From contig NZ_CP109031.1 of NCBI RefSeq assembly GCF_036226925.1, positions 5,518,001 through 5,582,000 on the forward strand: DNA of 64,000 bases, read 5' to 3'. The notes under the pieces were generated by a model that worked only from the letters and a program-made list of their open reading frames with translations, did not search any database and was not told the origin of the DNA. Below are positions 7,549 to 16,162 of this stretch, piece by piece. This DNA is from Streptomyces sp. NBC_00659. Lineage in GTDB: Bacteria; Actinomycetota; Actinomycetes; Streptomycetales; Streptomycetaceae. How positions within the stretch are numbered: the first letter of the stretch is position 1; each line of letters begins with the position of its first letter. Position numbers and translations under genes: made by a program.

Positions 7549-9065
7549 CGCGCCCCCGGGCCGACGAGTGGCAAGTGATCGGAGAGGCGTCGGACCCGAT
7601 TCCCGGGGATCCGGATGAGATCGCCGGACTCGGCCGTGACCTTCGCCGGACTGCGGAAGCCATCCAGAAGCAGGCGAAAGAGATCAAAGCGCTCTCCTCC
7701 GTCGAATCCTGGAAGAGCAAGGCCGCTGAGGAGTTCCGCAAAGAGGCCGAGGAAGCCGAGGGAAAGCTCCGAAAGGCTTTCAAGCGCTATGACGCGGCTG
7801 CCGACGCTTTGGGCGAGAAGGTCGTCGAGGGCGGCCCCTCCAAGGAGTACGCCTCTGAGCTGCATCGTGCGCAGACCATGGCCGACAAGGCACTTCGTGA
7901 CGCTCGGGACGCGCATGACGAGCGCGAGTCGAGCAACGGCGCGATCGGCAAGCTGCCCAAGGACACGGCCGACGACGACCCGGACCGGAAGAAGCTGGAG
8001 AAGCGCCAACAGGCGGCAACTTCGGCAATGGAGCAAGCGAAGAAGGACCTCGACGCGGCCAAGGACATCCGCGATGCGGCGGCCAAGCGTGCGAGGGATG
8101 CCATTCGCAGCGCCATCGACCACGATGGCCTGAAGGACGGCACCTGGGACAAGTTCAAGGACTGGGTGCACGACAACGCCGGGTGGATCACAGAGTTCCT
8201 CAATTGGGCCGGCTGGATCGCGACGATCTGCGGAACACTCTCCTTGATGGTGGGATGGATCCCCGTCATCGGGCAGGCGTTGGCCGGAATCCTGGGGTCC
8301 ATCGCGCTGTTGGCCACGATCGTCTCCCTGCTTGGGCATGTCCTGCTTGCGCTTGCCGGCGAGGGCAGTTGGTTCGATGTCGCACTGGACGTCGTGGGAA
8401 TCGCCACGATGGGTATCGGTCGCGGTGCCATGGCCGGCGCCAAGGGTGCAATGCAGGGCGCCAAGGGAATGGCTCGCTCGGCCGCCTTCCGGCGCGCCAT
8501 GGAGAACGTCGTGGCGAAGCGGGGAAGTGCTGCCTTCAAACGGGCAGAGCAGGCGGCGTGGAAGCAGGCCAACCGTTTGAGCGGCGGCGCTCTGCGCGGG
8601 AAGAAGGGCGCTGAAGCGGTGGCCGGTGCCCCCAAGGGATGGTTTCCCGGTGCGGGCCGCGCGGGTGAGGCATTCAACCCCCGTGCCATCGGCAGGGAGA
8701 TGTGGGAGGGCTTCAAGGGCGTCAAGGACCTTGGCCCTCGTAACCTGAGATCGCTGGGCCAGGGGAGTACCTGGGAGGGTGCCGCCTTCAAAGTCGGTGA
8801 CAGCGGCCTCGGGGACCTGGCCCGGGAGATCGACAACATCGCTCCGGAGATCCGCAATGTGAACGAGGTCAAGGCGGCGATGGACGTGTTCAAGACCCAG
8901 ACGCACATCTGGCAGGGTACGACTGCTGTGGCGACGTTCATCGACGCCGCTGACAAGGGAAAGCTGACCGCCCCGATCGGACACGCCCTCGGTACCGACG
9001 CGCTGGACGACGGGCTGTGGTCGGCCACGGGAATCAAGGACGCTTGGACGACGAGCAATGGCTGA
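7545..9065 (+). CDS. Large T7SS-signal protein, putative secreted effector lacking a recognisable toxin domain
   Basis: This 506-residue protein uses a GTG start overlapping the upstream stop. The N-terminus (DEWQVIGEASDPIPGDPDEIAGLGRDLRRTA) has the pattern of actinobacterial T7SS-secreted proteins, and a long coiled coil runs to about residue 190. A hydrophobic block (about 210-300) contains stretches such as TICGTLSLMVGWIPVIG and ALLATIVSLLGHVLLALAG, so the protein may interact with membranes. The last 200 residues are basic and Gly/Ala-rich with no toxin motif I recognise. The organisation matches the effector at 29088-30674, which does have a C-terminal domain. Followed by an 8-base overlap with the next gene. 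The function is unknown; it could be a structural or pore-forming substrate. Confidence 0.75.
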   Translation: MTRPRADEWQVIGEASDPIPGDPDEIAGLGRDLRRTAEAIQKQAKEIKALSSVESWKSKAAEEFRKEAEEAEGKLRKAFKRYDAAADALGEKVVEGGPSKEYASELHRAQTMADKALRDARDAHDERESSNGAIGKLPKDTADDDPDRKKLEKRQQAATSAMEQAKKDLDAAKDIRDAAAKRARDAIRSAIDHDGLKDGTWDKFKDWVHDNAGWITEFLNWAGWIATICGTLSLMVGWIPVIGQALAGILGSIALLATIVSLLGHVLLALAGEGSWFDVALDVVGIATMGIGRGAMAGAKGAMQGAKGMARSAAFRRAMENVVAKRGSAAFKRAEQAAWKQANRLSGGALRGKKGAEAVAGAPKGWFPGAGRAGEAFNPRAIGREMWEGFKGVKDLGPRNLRSLGQGSTWEGAAFKVGDSGLGDLAREIDNIAPEIRNVNEVKAAMDVFKTQTHIWQGTTAVATFIDAADKGKLTAPIGHALGTDALDDGLWSATGIKDAWTTSNG

Positions 9066-10404
9066 TCGACCGGATTCGGGAACAGTCCTTCCGGACACTC
9101 ATTTGCGACCCCGGGGGGCGAACCCGCATGCCCTTGACGTGGTACGCCACGCGCGTCTCTACCGGCGCGGAGACGAACTGATCCTCCGCGATCGTCGACT
9201 ACGCGAGCGCCGGTACGCCATCGGTGAGGGCGGAATCACCCGTGCAGTCTTCCTTCCGCCGGCCGACTCCGAAACGGCGGTGAGGACTCCCTCGGCCGAC
9301 CGATGGGGTGTGGTCGACTTCCAAGGCGCTGACGAGAGGACGATCCTCCGGATTCCACTCGCAGAGTGGCTTCCGGAAGCGGGCCTGATCGGAGTGCTCG
9401 ACATAGGGCCGTCACAATGCCTCGACCGGTCCGGATTGCGTCGGCTCGTGGGTGATCTGGGTATCTCCTTGGAGGAGGGCCCGAAGACGGGTGCGCACCG
9501 GAACGACCAGACGTCCGGTGTACGGCCCGACCGCGCCGTTCATCACGAGCTTCCCGCCTGGCATAACTGGGCGAGAGGAATCGGCATGCTCGTCTGGTTC
9601 GTGTTCTTCCTGGTCTTCGCCGTGACGGACAACGCGAGCGAGTGGACGTTCGCAGTCGCAGCGGGCGGATTGTTCGTCGTGCCGGGCTCCGACGTTGTCG
9701 TACGCCTTCTGCAGCGATCACGTGACCGTCAGGACACATCGCTCACAGGTGCGACCGTTGTGGTGCCATCTCCGGTGGAGGGCTCAGGAGCCACTCGCCG
9801 CTTCCATGACACGGCCGCCGTGCGGATCCTGCCGAAGGACATCGTCCTGACCGACACGCTGGGAGGGGAGCGATGGATCGCGAGGGGAGGAGCATCGGGA
9901 GTGACCAGCCTTGTGCGCCTGACGGATCCGAAGTCCGGTGCTGTCCTCGGTGTCGAGTTCAGGGACGGTACGGACGCGGTGCGGGTGCTCCTTGTCTGGC
10001 GATGGTGGTTCGCCGGTCCGCGGGGGCGGGAGAACTGGGCGGAACTCGTCAACACGCTCGGAGTGCCGGTCTCCGACGAGAACGTCAGGGCAGTCAAGGA
10101 CCCCGATTCATGGTGGCAGAACCATGAACTGGCCGCTGACGCTCGAATGATGTCGCCGATCGATGCGAAGGAGGCCCGCTCGCGGACGAGGTGGAACGCC
10201 TCTGCCGGTCGAGGCGCCGAGCCGCTCATCGTCTCTCTCTTCGCTCTGCTTCTGTTGCCTCAACTCATTTCGGATCACTGGCCCGCACGAGTGGCCGGGG
10301 CTCTGGCGGGGCTGACCATCGTGATCGCACTCTCGCAGGTAATCGCCCAGCAGTTGGCCAGCCGGCTCCAATTCGATCGCCCTGTCACTCCGGAGTCGCC
10401 GTGA
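9058..10404 (+). CDS. Membrane protein of the T7SS effector operon, unknown function
   Basis: The 448-residue product starts at an ATG inside the 3' end of the preceding gene (8-base overlap). A soluble N-terminal half (about 1-170) is followed by two adjacent helices (about 178-218: IGMLVWFVFFLVFAV and FAVAAGGLFVV), a second soluble region (about 225-375), and a C-terminal pair of helices (about 385-435: PLIVSLFALLLLPQLI and AGALAGLTIVIALSQVIA). I recognise no family. Because it sits in an uninterrupted string of overlapping genes with a T7SS-signal protein, it may protect the producer from that protein or help to export it; both are inferences from context. Its stop overlaps the next GTG by four bases. 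Confidence 0.7.
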   Translation: MADRPDSGTVLPDTHLRPRGANPHALDVVRHARLYRRGDELILRDRRLRERRYAIGEGGITRAVFLPPADSETAVRTPSADRWGVVDFQGADERTILRIPLAEWLPEAGLIGVLDIGPSQCLDRSGLRRLVGDLGISLEEGPKTGAHRNDQTSGVRPDRAVHHELPAWHNWARGIGMLVWFVFFLVFAVTDNASEWTFAVAAGGLFVVPGSDVVVRLLQRSRDRQDTSLTGATVVVPSPVEGSGATRRFHDTAAVRILPKDIVLTDTLGGERWIARGGASGVTSLVRLTDPKSGAVLGVEFRDGTDAVRVLLVWRWWFAGPRGRENWAELVNTLGVPVSDENVRAVKDPDSWWQNHELAADARMMSPIDAKEARSRTRWNASAGRGAEPLIVSLFALLLLPQLISDHWPARVAGALAGLTIVIALSQVIAQQLASRLQFDRPVTPESP

Positions 10405-11051
10405 CTGTCCCCGCCGGAATGGACCGAACGCAACCGCCGCCGTCCGACTATCAGCTGTTGCTGCCCGACGGGTGGTTCCGGATCGATCTCGAACCTGAGA
10501 GACGACGACAGGCTGTCGACGCCCTGGTGAACCGGCAGTTCAACGGCGTCGACAACGAACCACGCCTGCGTCGCCTTTTGCGACAGGAGCTGGTTGAGCG
10601 TGCCACCAATGCGTTCGATCAAGGAGGCCTCGAGCTCTACATCAGTCTCCAGCGGGCGGGCGCCCTCACCATTCCCGCCTCTTTGCTGGTCACCCTGATT
10701 CCTCCCATGAGGCCGGGAGGACAGTCGCCGTCACTACGGGAGCTGGCCGACGAGCTCGGGGCCGAAGGAGGCAGAGGACGCACAGTCTCGATGGTCGAAC
10801 TTGCCGCGGGCACGGCGATGAAGGTCCGCATCGATCCAGATGCCACAGACGTGAAGGAACCGGTCCTCACCACATCGGGTGAGAAGGAGATCGACGCCCT
10901 TCCCTCGGTGACAGTGGACTACCAACTGGGCGTACCGCGAAGTGACATGAATCTGCTGCTGACGTTCTCCACGCCCCTGGTTCAGATTGCCGACGCGATG
11001 GTCGAGCTCTTTGATGCGGTCGCCGGATCGCTCAGGTGGAAGGACGAGTGA
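10401..11051 (+). CDS. Small T7SS-linked protein (W-F/W-x-x-D-x-x-P-E family)
   Basis: The 216-residue product starts at a GTG with GGAG eight bases upstream and a GTGA overlap with the preceding gene; an ATG 18 bases on is less likely. The N-terminus LLPDGWFRIDLEPERRRQAV parallels the VPESWWEFDVRPESRDDSIR of the protein at 16545 and the one at 26789. All three end in a similar helix: here VQIADAMVELFDAVAGSLRW, elsewhere VLDLAGSFFDIFDAVTSTFRF. No signal peptide or membrane helix is seen, so it is probably cytosolic. The overall pattern is reminiscent of Mog1/PsbP-like folds, which is a guess. Repeated association with WXG100 and T7SS-signal genes suggests a chaperone or adaptor role. Confidence 0.72.
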   Translation: MTVPAGMDRTQPPPSDYQLLLPDGWFRIDLEPERRRQAVDALVNRQFNGVDNEPRLRRLLRQELVERATNAFDQGGLELYISLQRAGALTIPASLLVTLIPPMRPGGQSPSLRELADELGAEGGRGRTVSMVELAAGTAMKVRIDPDATDVKEPVLTTSGEKEIDALPSVTVDYQLGVPRSDMNLLLTFSTPLVQIADAMVELFDAVAGSLRWKDE

Positions 11052-11052
11052 G

Positions 11053-11655
11053 ATGATCTCCATTCCGACGCTCACCTACGGAATCACCTGTCCTCGGGAC
11101 TGGATTCCCCTTCCCGTCACGCCGCGGGAAGAACTCAAGGGCAGTTGGGCAGAGCAGGCGGCCGAGGACATTGTCGAGCGAAGTGTGGCGGCGGGATACG
11201 ACATCGACCCGGAGGCTGTGCAGGCTGACCTGTGCGCCCGAGCCGAGGACAGCCGCAGCCGCGCCCCGTTCTACGCATTCGCCTTCTATCCCGACGGTTT
11301 CGACGCGGCGCTGGGGATCTTGGAAGTCGATCTCATTCACCCCGACGATTCCGTACCCCTCATAACCTTGGACTGGCTGACCGAGACCTTCAGCACCGAC
11401 GACTTCGGGCCGCCCCAGGTCACGCGAACCGATGTCCCCGCAGGACCAGCCGTACGAATCCGACAAGACTTCGCCGCAGGCGGAGCTCCGTCAGATGGAC
11501 CGGGACTCCTGTTGGAGACCCTCACGTATGGAATTGTGCCGACCGGCACCGAGAGCGCGGTGGTCCTTCTCATGTCCTGGACCATGCCGGGTATCGCCGA
11601 CGCGATGGAGGAGGCAGCGGGCAGCATCGTGCAGACGCTGACGGTGGAACGCTGA
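11053..11655 (+). CDS. Small T7SS-linked protein, divergent member of the same family
   Basis: This 200-residue protein begins at an ATG two bases after the preceding stop, with AAGGACGAG as the likely ribosome binding site. It starts TYGITCPRDWIPLPVTPREEL, which aligns by eye with the P-x-x-W opening of its upstream neighbour, and ends MPGIADAMEEAAGSIVQTLTVER, matching the terminal helix and strand of that family. There is no signal peptide. It is the last gene of the forward T7SS operon, and the opposite-strand gene starts about 185 bases on. Adjacent paired copies could act as a heterodimer. I recognise no named family, and the functional suggestion rests on context. Confidence 0.68.
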   Translation: MISIPTLTYGITCPRDWIPLPVTPREELKGSWAEQAAEDIVERSVAAGYDIDPEAVQADLCARAEDSRSRAPFYAFAFYPDGFDAALGILEVDLIHPDDSVPLITLDWLTETFSTDDFGPPQVTRTDVPAGPAVRIRQDFAAGGAPSDGPGLLLETLTYGIVPTGTESAVVLLMSWTMPGIADAMEEAAGSIVQTLTVER

Positions 11656-11840
11656 GCCAGGGCCGGCGCCGGGTGACGTCCCCGGTCGAGTGGGCCCACC
11701 AAGACCAACTCGAGTCGTCCGGAGACCCCTGGTGACGTTGGCGCGGGTGTGCCGATGACGACCATGGAGAGCGTTTCCTCAGCCCGCCCATCGGCTTCGG
11801 GTGCGTCCGCATCAGACCGTCTGGCTCGCGTCCGGGCATT

Positions 11841-12893
11841 TCACCGGTTGACGGACTGGATCTCCTGGACGGCGACGTCCTGGGTCGTTCCGAAGGTGCC
11901 GTCGGGGAGCCTCGTCGGCCCCGGGTTGCCCGTGCCGGTCCAGGTGATCTCCCATGTGACCGTTGCCTTGAGGGCGAATGTGCCGTTGCCCGAGGAGCGC
12001 AAGTACTTGAGTCCGCAGGGCGGGGTTCGGCCGGACTTGCCCGTGGCGTACGGCTCGCCGATCGAGCCGTCGCCGTTGATCGCGCACTCGCCGGAGGCCG
12101 GGTAGGTCTCCGCGTCCATCGTGCCCGGTTCGAGCTTGAGGGCTACTGGCTTGGCTGTTGTGGTGGCCCGGATGTCGAGACCGCCCACGTCGATCTGCGC
12201 GGTCACGTCGACGGGCTTGAACCTGGCCTTGTCCAGCCAGGCCCACGTCCGCAGGTTCACCTTGGTGACGTTCTCGGGAGCCAGGGTGACCTCTGTCTCC
12301 GGGAGCTGCAGCCTGTTGTACGCCAGTTCGGCAAGGATCCTCGGGGTGATGGCGTTGGGGACATGGAGGGTGTCCCCGTTCACGACCCAGAAGGGCGCCT
12401 CGTTGCAGAGTTGCGCCGCGGGCTCCATCCAGCGGTCGGGATCCTGGACCGCGACCCACCATGTGCCCTCGTCGGCCTTGTCGAGGTTGTAGTCCTTGTA
12501 CTTGCCGTCCTTGTACATCTCCCGGAACTGCCCCACGGCCGCCTTCGCGTAGTTGTGCTGCCCCGGGTAGTTGACGGTCTCCGTGTACATGTCCTCAACG
12601 TACTTCTGGAAGTCCTTGGCCGTACGTGGCTCGTACCAGCAGGCGGGAGGGGTCCAGTTCCCGATGGCAGTGACGTTGCCCTTGCTGCCGCCACCGCCCT
12701 TGGAACTGCCGCTGTAGCGGACCATGGAGACGATGTCGGTCCCTGACTGGCTGCCGCGCTCCTCAGTCTTCCCGCCGTTCGACTGGCCTCCGGGGCCCCA
12801 CCCGGCCATCGCCGTGCCGGGCATCAGGGCGCAGACGCCGGCTACGGCACCTACGACCAGCCACCTGTTGTGCTGCCTCTTCACGGCGTGCAT
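11841..12893 (-). CDS. Secreted protein, the intact copy of a triplicated gene
   Basis: This 350-residue product has a clear Sec signal peptide (basic start, WLVVGAVAGVCALMPGTAMA, cleavage predicted after AMA near residue 30). The mature part contains the block GNWTPPACWYEP (about 78-89), then YKDGKYKDYNLDKADEG, then a cysteine-containing C-terminal half ending in DVAVQEIQSVNR. The ATG overlaps the upstream lipoprotein gene by 13 bases, so the two are coupled. Copies at 14719-15521 and 13793-13918 are broken, making this the only full-length version. I recognise no enzyme signature; the conserved Trp- and Pro-rich blocks suggest a folded extracellular domain. It probably works with the lipoprotein of its pair. 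Confidence 0.8.
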   Translation of the reverse strand: MHAVKRQHNRWLVVGAVAGVCALMPGTAMAGWGPGGQSNGGKTEERGSQSGTDIVSMVRYSGSSKGGGGSKGNVTAIGNWTPPACWYEPRTAKDFQKYVEDMYTETVNYPGQHNYAKAAVGQFREMYKDGKYKDYNLDKADEGTWWVAVQDPDRWMEPAAQLCNEAPFWVVNGDTLHVPNAITPRILAELAYNRLQLPETEVTLAPENVTKVNLRTWAWLDKARFKPVDVTAQIDVGGLDIRATTTAKPVALKLEPGTMDAETYPASGECAINGDGSIGEPYATGKSGRTPPCGLKYLRSSGNGTFALKATVTWEITWTGTGNPGPTRLPDGTFGTTQDVAVQEIQSVNR

Positions 12894-13531
12894 GTCTTGT
12901 TCCCCCGGTCCGAAACGAGTTTGGTGGTCTGCCAGATCCCCTTGCCGTTCTTCTCCAGGCGCGTGCTGTAGAGCACGTACGAGTCGTCGTTCGCCGGTGT
13001 CTTGTCGACCTTCTTCGTCTTGCGGTTCTTGTTGAACGCCTTGCTCTCGTCGGAGCAGTAGGAAAGACCCGCCGACTGCTTGTCGAACACGTCGAGCTTG
13101 GGCGAGTAGTAGCGGACCGCGCCGGTGAACGTGGAGCCGGAGTCGACGATGGTCTTCACCCAGTCCTGGCTGCCGGGCAGGGCGGAGCCGGCCTGGTAGA
13201 AGGAGAGGGCCTCGGAATCGGGGTCCCCCTCGACGACGGCGTAGGTGACGGCAGTCTGGGCGTGCCCAGCGTCCGCCATGATGGCGTCCTTGGTCGCGTC
13301 GCCGGTCTTCCAGCCCTGGAACGTCTCCTTGATGTCGCCCGGCAGCGTCAAGTCGGGACGTGTGATGCTGTCCGACGCGCTCGCACTGGGCGAAGCCGAA
13401 CCCGTCCCTCCCTGGTCCGCGCCCGCGATCTTGTCGTTCCCCTTCGAGCTGTCACCGCCGCCACAGGCCGTCAGCAGCAGGGCTGTTGTCGCGGCGAGCG
13501 CGGTAGCAACGGGCAAAGAGCGGCGGTTCAC
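12881..13531 (-). CDS. Lipoprotein, copy 1 of 3
   Basis: The 216-residue product has a lipobox at LLTAC (Cys about residue 23) after a short hydrophobic signal, then a Ser/Gly/Ala-rich linker typical of surface lipoproteins. The start is a GTG at 13531 with GGGGAG six bases upstream; an in-frame upstream extension exists but lacks this site. The folded part includes ITRPDLTLPGDIKETFQGW, GDATKDAIMADAGHAQTAV and a conserved CSDESKAFNKNRKTKKVD segment. The C-terminal cysteine (NKTCTP) could pair with the internal one. It is clearly homologous to the copies at 13906 and 15509. The function is unknown; the coupling to the secreted protein downstream suggests an extracytoplasmic complex. Confidence 0.82.
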   Translation of the reverse strand: MNRRSLPVATALAATTALLLTACGGGDSSKGNDKIAGADQGGTGSASPSASASDSITRPDLTLPGDIKETFQGWKTGDATKDAIMADAGHAQTAVTYAVVEGDPDSEALSFYQAGSALPGSQDWVKTIVDSGSTFTGAVRYYSPKLDVFDKQSAGLSYCSDESKAFNKNRKTKKVDKTPANDDSYVLYSTRLEKNGKGIWQTTKLVSDRGNKTCTP

Positions 13532-13792
13532 AGTGGACTCCCCGTGGGACATCGGTTGAGCGAAGTCGGTCAAGGACAACGACGGTATCCGTGGGGCTCT
13601 TGGTTTCGCCAGGAGTGACTTCCCTGAGAGCATGGATGTTCAGGGAGAAAAGTGGATCAAAGAAGTCCCATCTTCGCTTCGAGCGTGCCGCCGATCACGG
13701 CAACGGGCCGCTCTCCTGCGTCCGTTCGCCGCGAGGGGCCACAGGCCGCGGACAGCCTCCGTACGGACCACGACTGTGCGTCTTCGCGCGAG

Positions 13793-13918
13793 CTACGTCA
13801 TAGCCGTCCTGGAATTCCCCAGGGGCCTTGGCGAAGGCGATGGTGATACGGACAAGACGCCGGTGATCGCGAGCGCTCCGACCGTGACGGCTGTGCGGCG
13901 TCTGGTCACCGCACGCAC
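13793..13918 (-). pseudogene. Remnant of the secreted-protein gene, copy 2 (signal peptide only)
   Basis: A 41-codon frame starts at a GTG overlapping the upstream lipoprotein stop by 13 bases, the same geometry as in the other two pairs. It encodes AVTVGALAITGVLSVSPSPS, which matches the signal peptide of copy 3 (LTVGALATTCVLLPSPAFA), then about 12 unrelated residues and a TAG. The rest of the gene has been deleted; the DNA that follows leads straight into the promoter region of lipoprotein copy 1. Confidence 0.7.
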
Positions 13919-14559
13919 GTCTTGCTCCCCCGTACGGACGTGCCGTCGGAGGTCTGCCACACGCCTTGAGCGGTCTTCTCCAGACGCGTGTTGTACAGAA
14001 CGTAGGCGTCGTTTCCAGCGGGTGTCCTGTCGACCTTCTTGGTCTTCCGGTCCTTGTTGTACGCCTTGGTCTCATCGGCGCAGTACGAGACACCGGCGGA
14101 CTTGCTGTCGAAGATCTCGACCTTGGGGCGGTAGTAGCGCGTGGTTCCCGTGTACGTGATTCCCGTGTCAAGCCACTTCTGGACCCACTTGGCGGAGGAC
14201 GTCAACGCCTTGCCCTTGTAGTAGAAGGCCAATCCAGGGGTGTCCGGGGTGCCCTTGAGGACGGCGTCGTTCGTGGCCGTCTGCGCACGTCCCGCGTCCG
14301 CCAGTACGGCGTCCTTCGTCGCGTCCCCCGTCTTCCATCCCTCGAACTCGTCCTTCACGTCGCCCGGGAGGGTGATGTCCGGCCGGTCGGCGTTGTCCGA
14401 AGCGCTCACGCTGGGGGATGCCGAACCCGTGCTTCCCCGGTCCGCGCCCGCGATCTTGTCGTTTGTCTTCGGGCTGTCGCCCCCGCTGCCACAGGCCGTC
14501 AGCAGCAGGGCTGTTGTCGCGGCGAAAGAGATGGCAACGGGCAAAATGCGGCGCTTCAC
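13906..14559 (-). CDS. Lipoprotein, copy 2 of 3
   Basis: This 217-residue lipoprotein uses a GTG at 14559, preceded by GGGGAG. The lipobox is LLTAC near residue 23, followed by GSGGDSPKTNDKIAGAD and a Ser-rich linker. It is very close to copy 3 in the N-terminal half: the string NADRPDITLPGDVKDEFEGW is shared exactly. It then diverges (WVQKWLDTGITYTGTTRYYRP). The conserved cysteine segment reads CADETKAYNKDRKTKKVD. Its coupled secreted partner is reduced to a signal peptide, so any role of the pair must depend on another copy or on the lipoprotein alone. The mosaic of identical and divergent stretches suggests gene conversion between copies. Confidence 0.8.
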   Translation of the reverse strand: MKRRILPVAISFAATTALLLTACGSGGDSPKTNDKIAGADRGSTGSASPSVSASDNADRPDITLPGDVKDEFEGWKTGDATKDAVLADAGRAQTATNDAVLKGTPDTPGLAFYYKGKALTSSAKWVQKWLDTGITYTGTTRYYRPKVEIFDSKSAGVSYCADETKAYNKDRKTKKVDRTPAGNDAYVLYNTRLEKTAQGVWQTSDGTSVRGSKTCVR

Positions 14560-14718
14560 GGTGGACTCCCCACGGGGCATCGGTTGGGTGAACTCGATCA
14601 AGGGCAATGGCGGTATCGGCGTGGTGCATGTCGAGAGTGGGCTCGGGTCGGTCGACTGGGCGTTCGACCGAGGCGGTGCGTCTTTGCGAGTTACCTCGCA
14701 GGGGTGGTTCCGGGCGTT

Positions 14719-15521
14719 TCACCGGTTGGCGGACTGGATCTCCTGGACGGTGATGTCCTGGGTCGTTCCGAAGGTCCCGTCGGGGAGGTCGCCGCCGACT
14801 CCGCCGGTGCCTGTCCAGGCGACGTTCCAGGTGATGGTGGCTCGGAGTTTGAACGTGCCGTCGCCGGATGGGCGCAGGTATTTGATGCCGCACGGCGGTG
14901 TCTCGCCGGCCTTGCCCTTGGCGTACGGGGTGCCGATCGAGTGGTCGTCGTTCAGTCGGCATTCTCCGGAGGCCGGGTAGGTCTCGGCGTTCCTCACCGG
15001 AGGAACGTCCCCGTTCAGGACCCAGAACGGCAGCTCACCACAGTGAAGGCAGCGGGATCGTCCAAACGGTTCGGGTTCTGGACGGATACCCACCAGTTGC
15101 CCTCGTCGGCCTCGTCGAGGTTGTAGTCCTTGTACTTGCCGTCCTTGTAGATGTCCCGGAACCGGCCCGTCGCCGACTTGGCGTAGTCGGGCTGCTGGGG
15201 GTCGTTGACGACTTCGTCGTATTCGCCTTCGACCTTCTTCTTGAACTCGGCTGCCGAGACGGACTCGTACCAGCGGGCCGGCGGCGTCCAGTTCCCCACG
15301 GGCGTGACGTTGCCGGAAGACTTGCCACCACTCCCACGGGCGCTGCCGGAGTACGTGATCCGCGACTCCAGCGTGTGGCCGGAGCGCTTTGCGGACGTGT
15401 TGACGCTGGTGTCGGAACTGCCGGTGCCGTGATCGGCGAAAGCCGGGCTGGGCAACAGCACACAGGTCGTCGCAAGGGCGCCGACGGTGAGCACCCGGCC
15501 CTTGGGCCTCAGCTCGTGCAC
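14719..15521 (-). pseudogene. Broken secreted-protein gene, copy 3 (frameshift plus internal deletion)
   Basis: The gene starts at a GTG (15521) overlapping the lipoprotein stop by 13 bases and encodes a signal peptide (RVLTVGALATTCVLLPSPAFA). It continues with blocks homologous to the intact copy: GNWTPPARWYES and YKDGKYKDYNLDEADEGNWW. Near 15046-15050 the frame breaks after DPAAF and a stop follows; the homology resumes one frame over (LPFWVLNGD) and ends in DITVQEIQSANR at 14719. In addition about 81 residues present in the intact copy between NGDTLHVPN and AETYPASGEC are missing at about 14994-15004. A one-base sequencing error could explain the frameshift but not the deletion. Confidence 0.75.
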
Positions 15522-16162
15522 TTGCCGCTGCCCCTTTCGGAGACGAGTTGCGTCGTCTGCCAGACGCCGTTGCCGGCCTTCTTCAAGTGAGTGTTGTAGT
15601 AGACGTACGAGTTCTTGGTCACCGGGGTTCTGTCGACCTTCTTCGTCTTCACGTCCTTGTTGAACGCCTTGCTCTCGTCCGTGCAGAACGTGACCCCCGC
15701 GGATGTCGTTCCGTAGAGCGTCACACTGGGACGGAAGTACCGAACGGTGCCGGTGTACGTGATTCCGGCGTCCACGAAGGACTTGACCCACTGAGCGCCG
15801 CCGACGAGGGCGTCACCCTGCCGGTAGAAGGCGAGGGCCGATTCGTCGGGATTCCCCTTGATGATGGCGTAGTTGGTGGCCGTCTGCGCACGTCCCGCGT
15901 CCGCCAGTACGGCGTCCTTCGTCGCGTCCCCCGTCTCCCATCCCTCGAACTCGTCCTTCACGTCGCCCGGGAGGGTGATGTCCGGCCGGTCGGCGTTGTC
16001 CGAAGCGCTCACGCTGGGGGATGCCGAACCCGTGCTTCCCCGGTCCGCGCCCGCGATCTTGTCGTTCGCCTTCGGGCCGTCATCACCGCCGCCACACGCC
16101 GTCAGCAGCAAGGCTGTTGTCGCGGCGAACGCGGCAGCAACGGGCAAAGAGCGGCGCTTCAC
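15509..16162 (-). CDS. Lipoprotein, copy 3 of 3
   Basis: This 217-residue lipoprotein starts at a GTG (16162) with GGGGAG upstream and has lipobox LLTAC (Cys about residue 23) followed by GGGDDGPKANDKIAGAD. It carries the family blocks NADRPDITLPGDVKDEFEGW, GDATKDAVLADAGRAQTAT and CTDESKAFNKDVKTKKVD. Its C-terminal half (SYVYYNTHLKKAGNGVWQTT) is closer to copy 1. It is first in the reverse-strand series, and its upstream sequence (AATGACGGTATCCGTGGGG) recurs ahead of copy 1. The downstream secreted partner is broken. As with the other copies, no biochemical role can be assigned; it is an exported, membrane-anchored protein. Confidence 0.8.
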   Translation of the reverse strand: MKRRSLPVAAAFAATTALLLTACGGGDDGPKANDKIAGADRGSTGSASPSVSASDNADRPDITLPGDVKDEFEGWETGDATKDAVLADAGRAQTATNYAIIKGNPDESALAFYRQGDALVGGAQWVKSFVDAGITYTGTVRYFRPSVTLYGTTSAGVTFCTDESKAFNKDVKTKKVDRTPVTKNSYVYYNTHLKKAGNGVWQTTQLVSERGSGKCTS

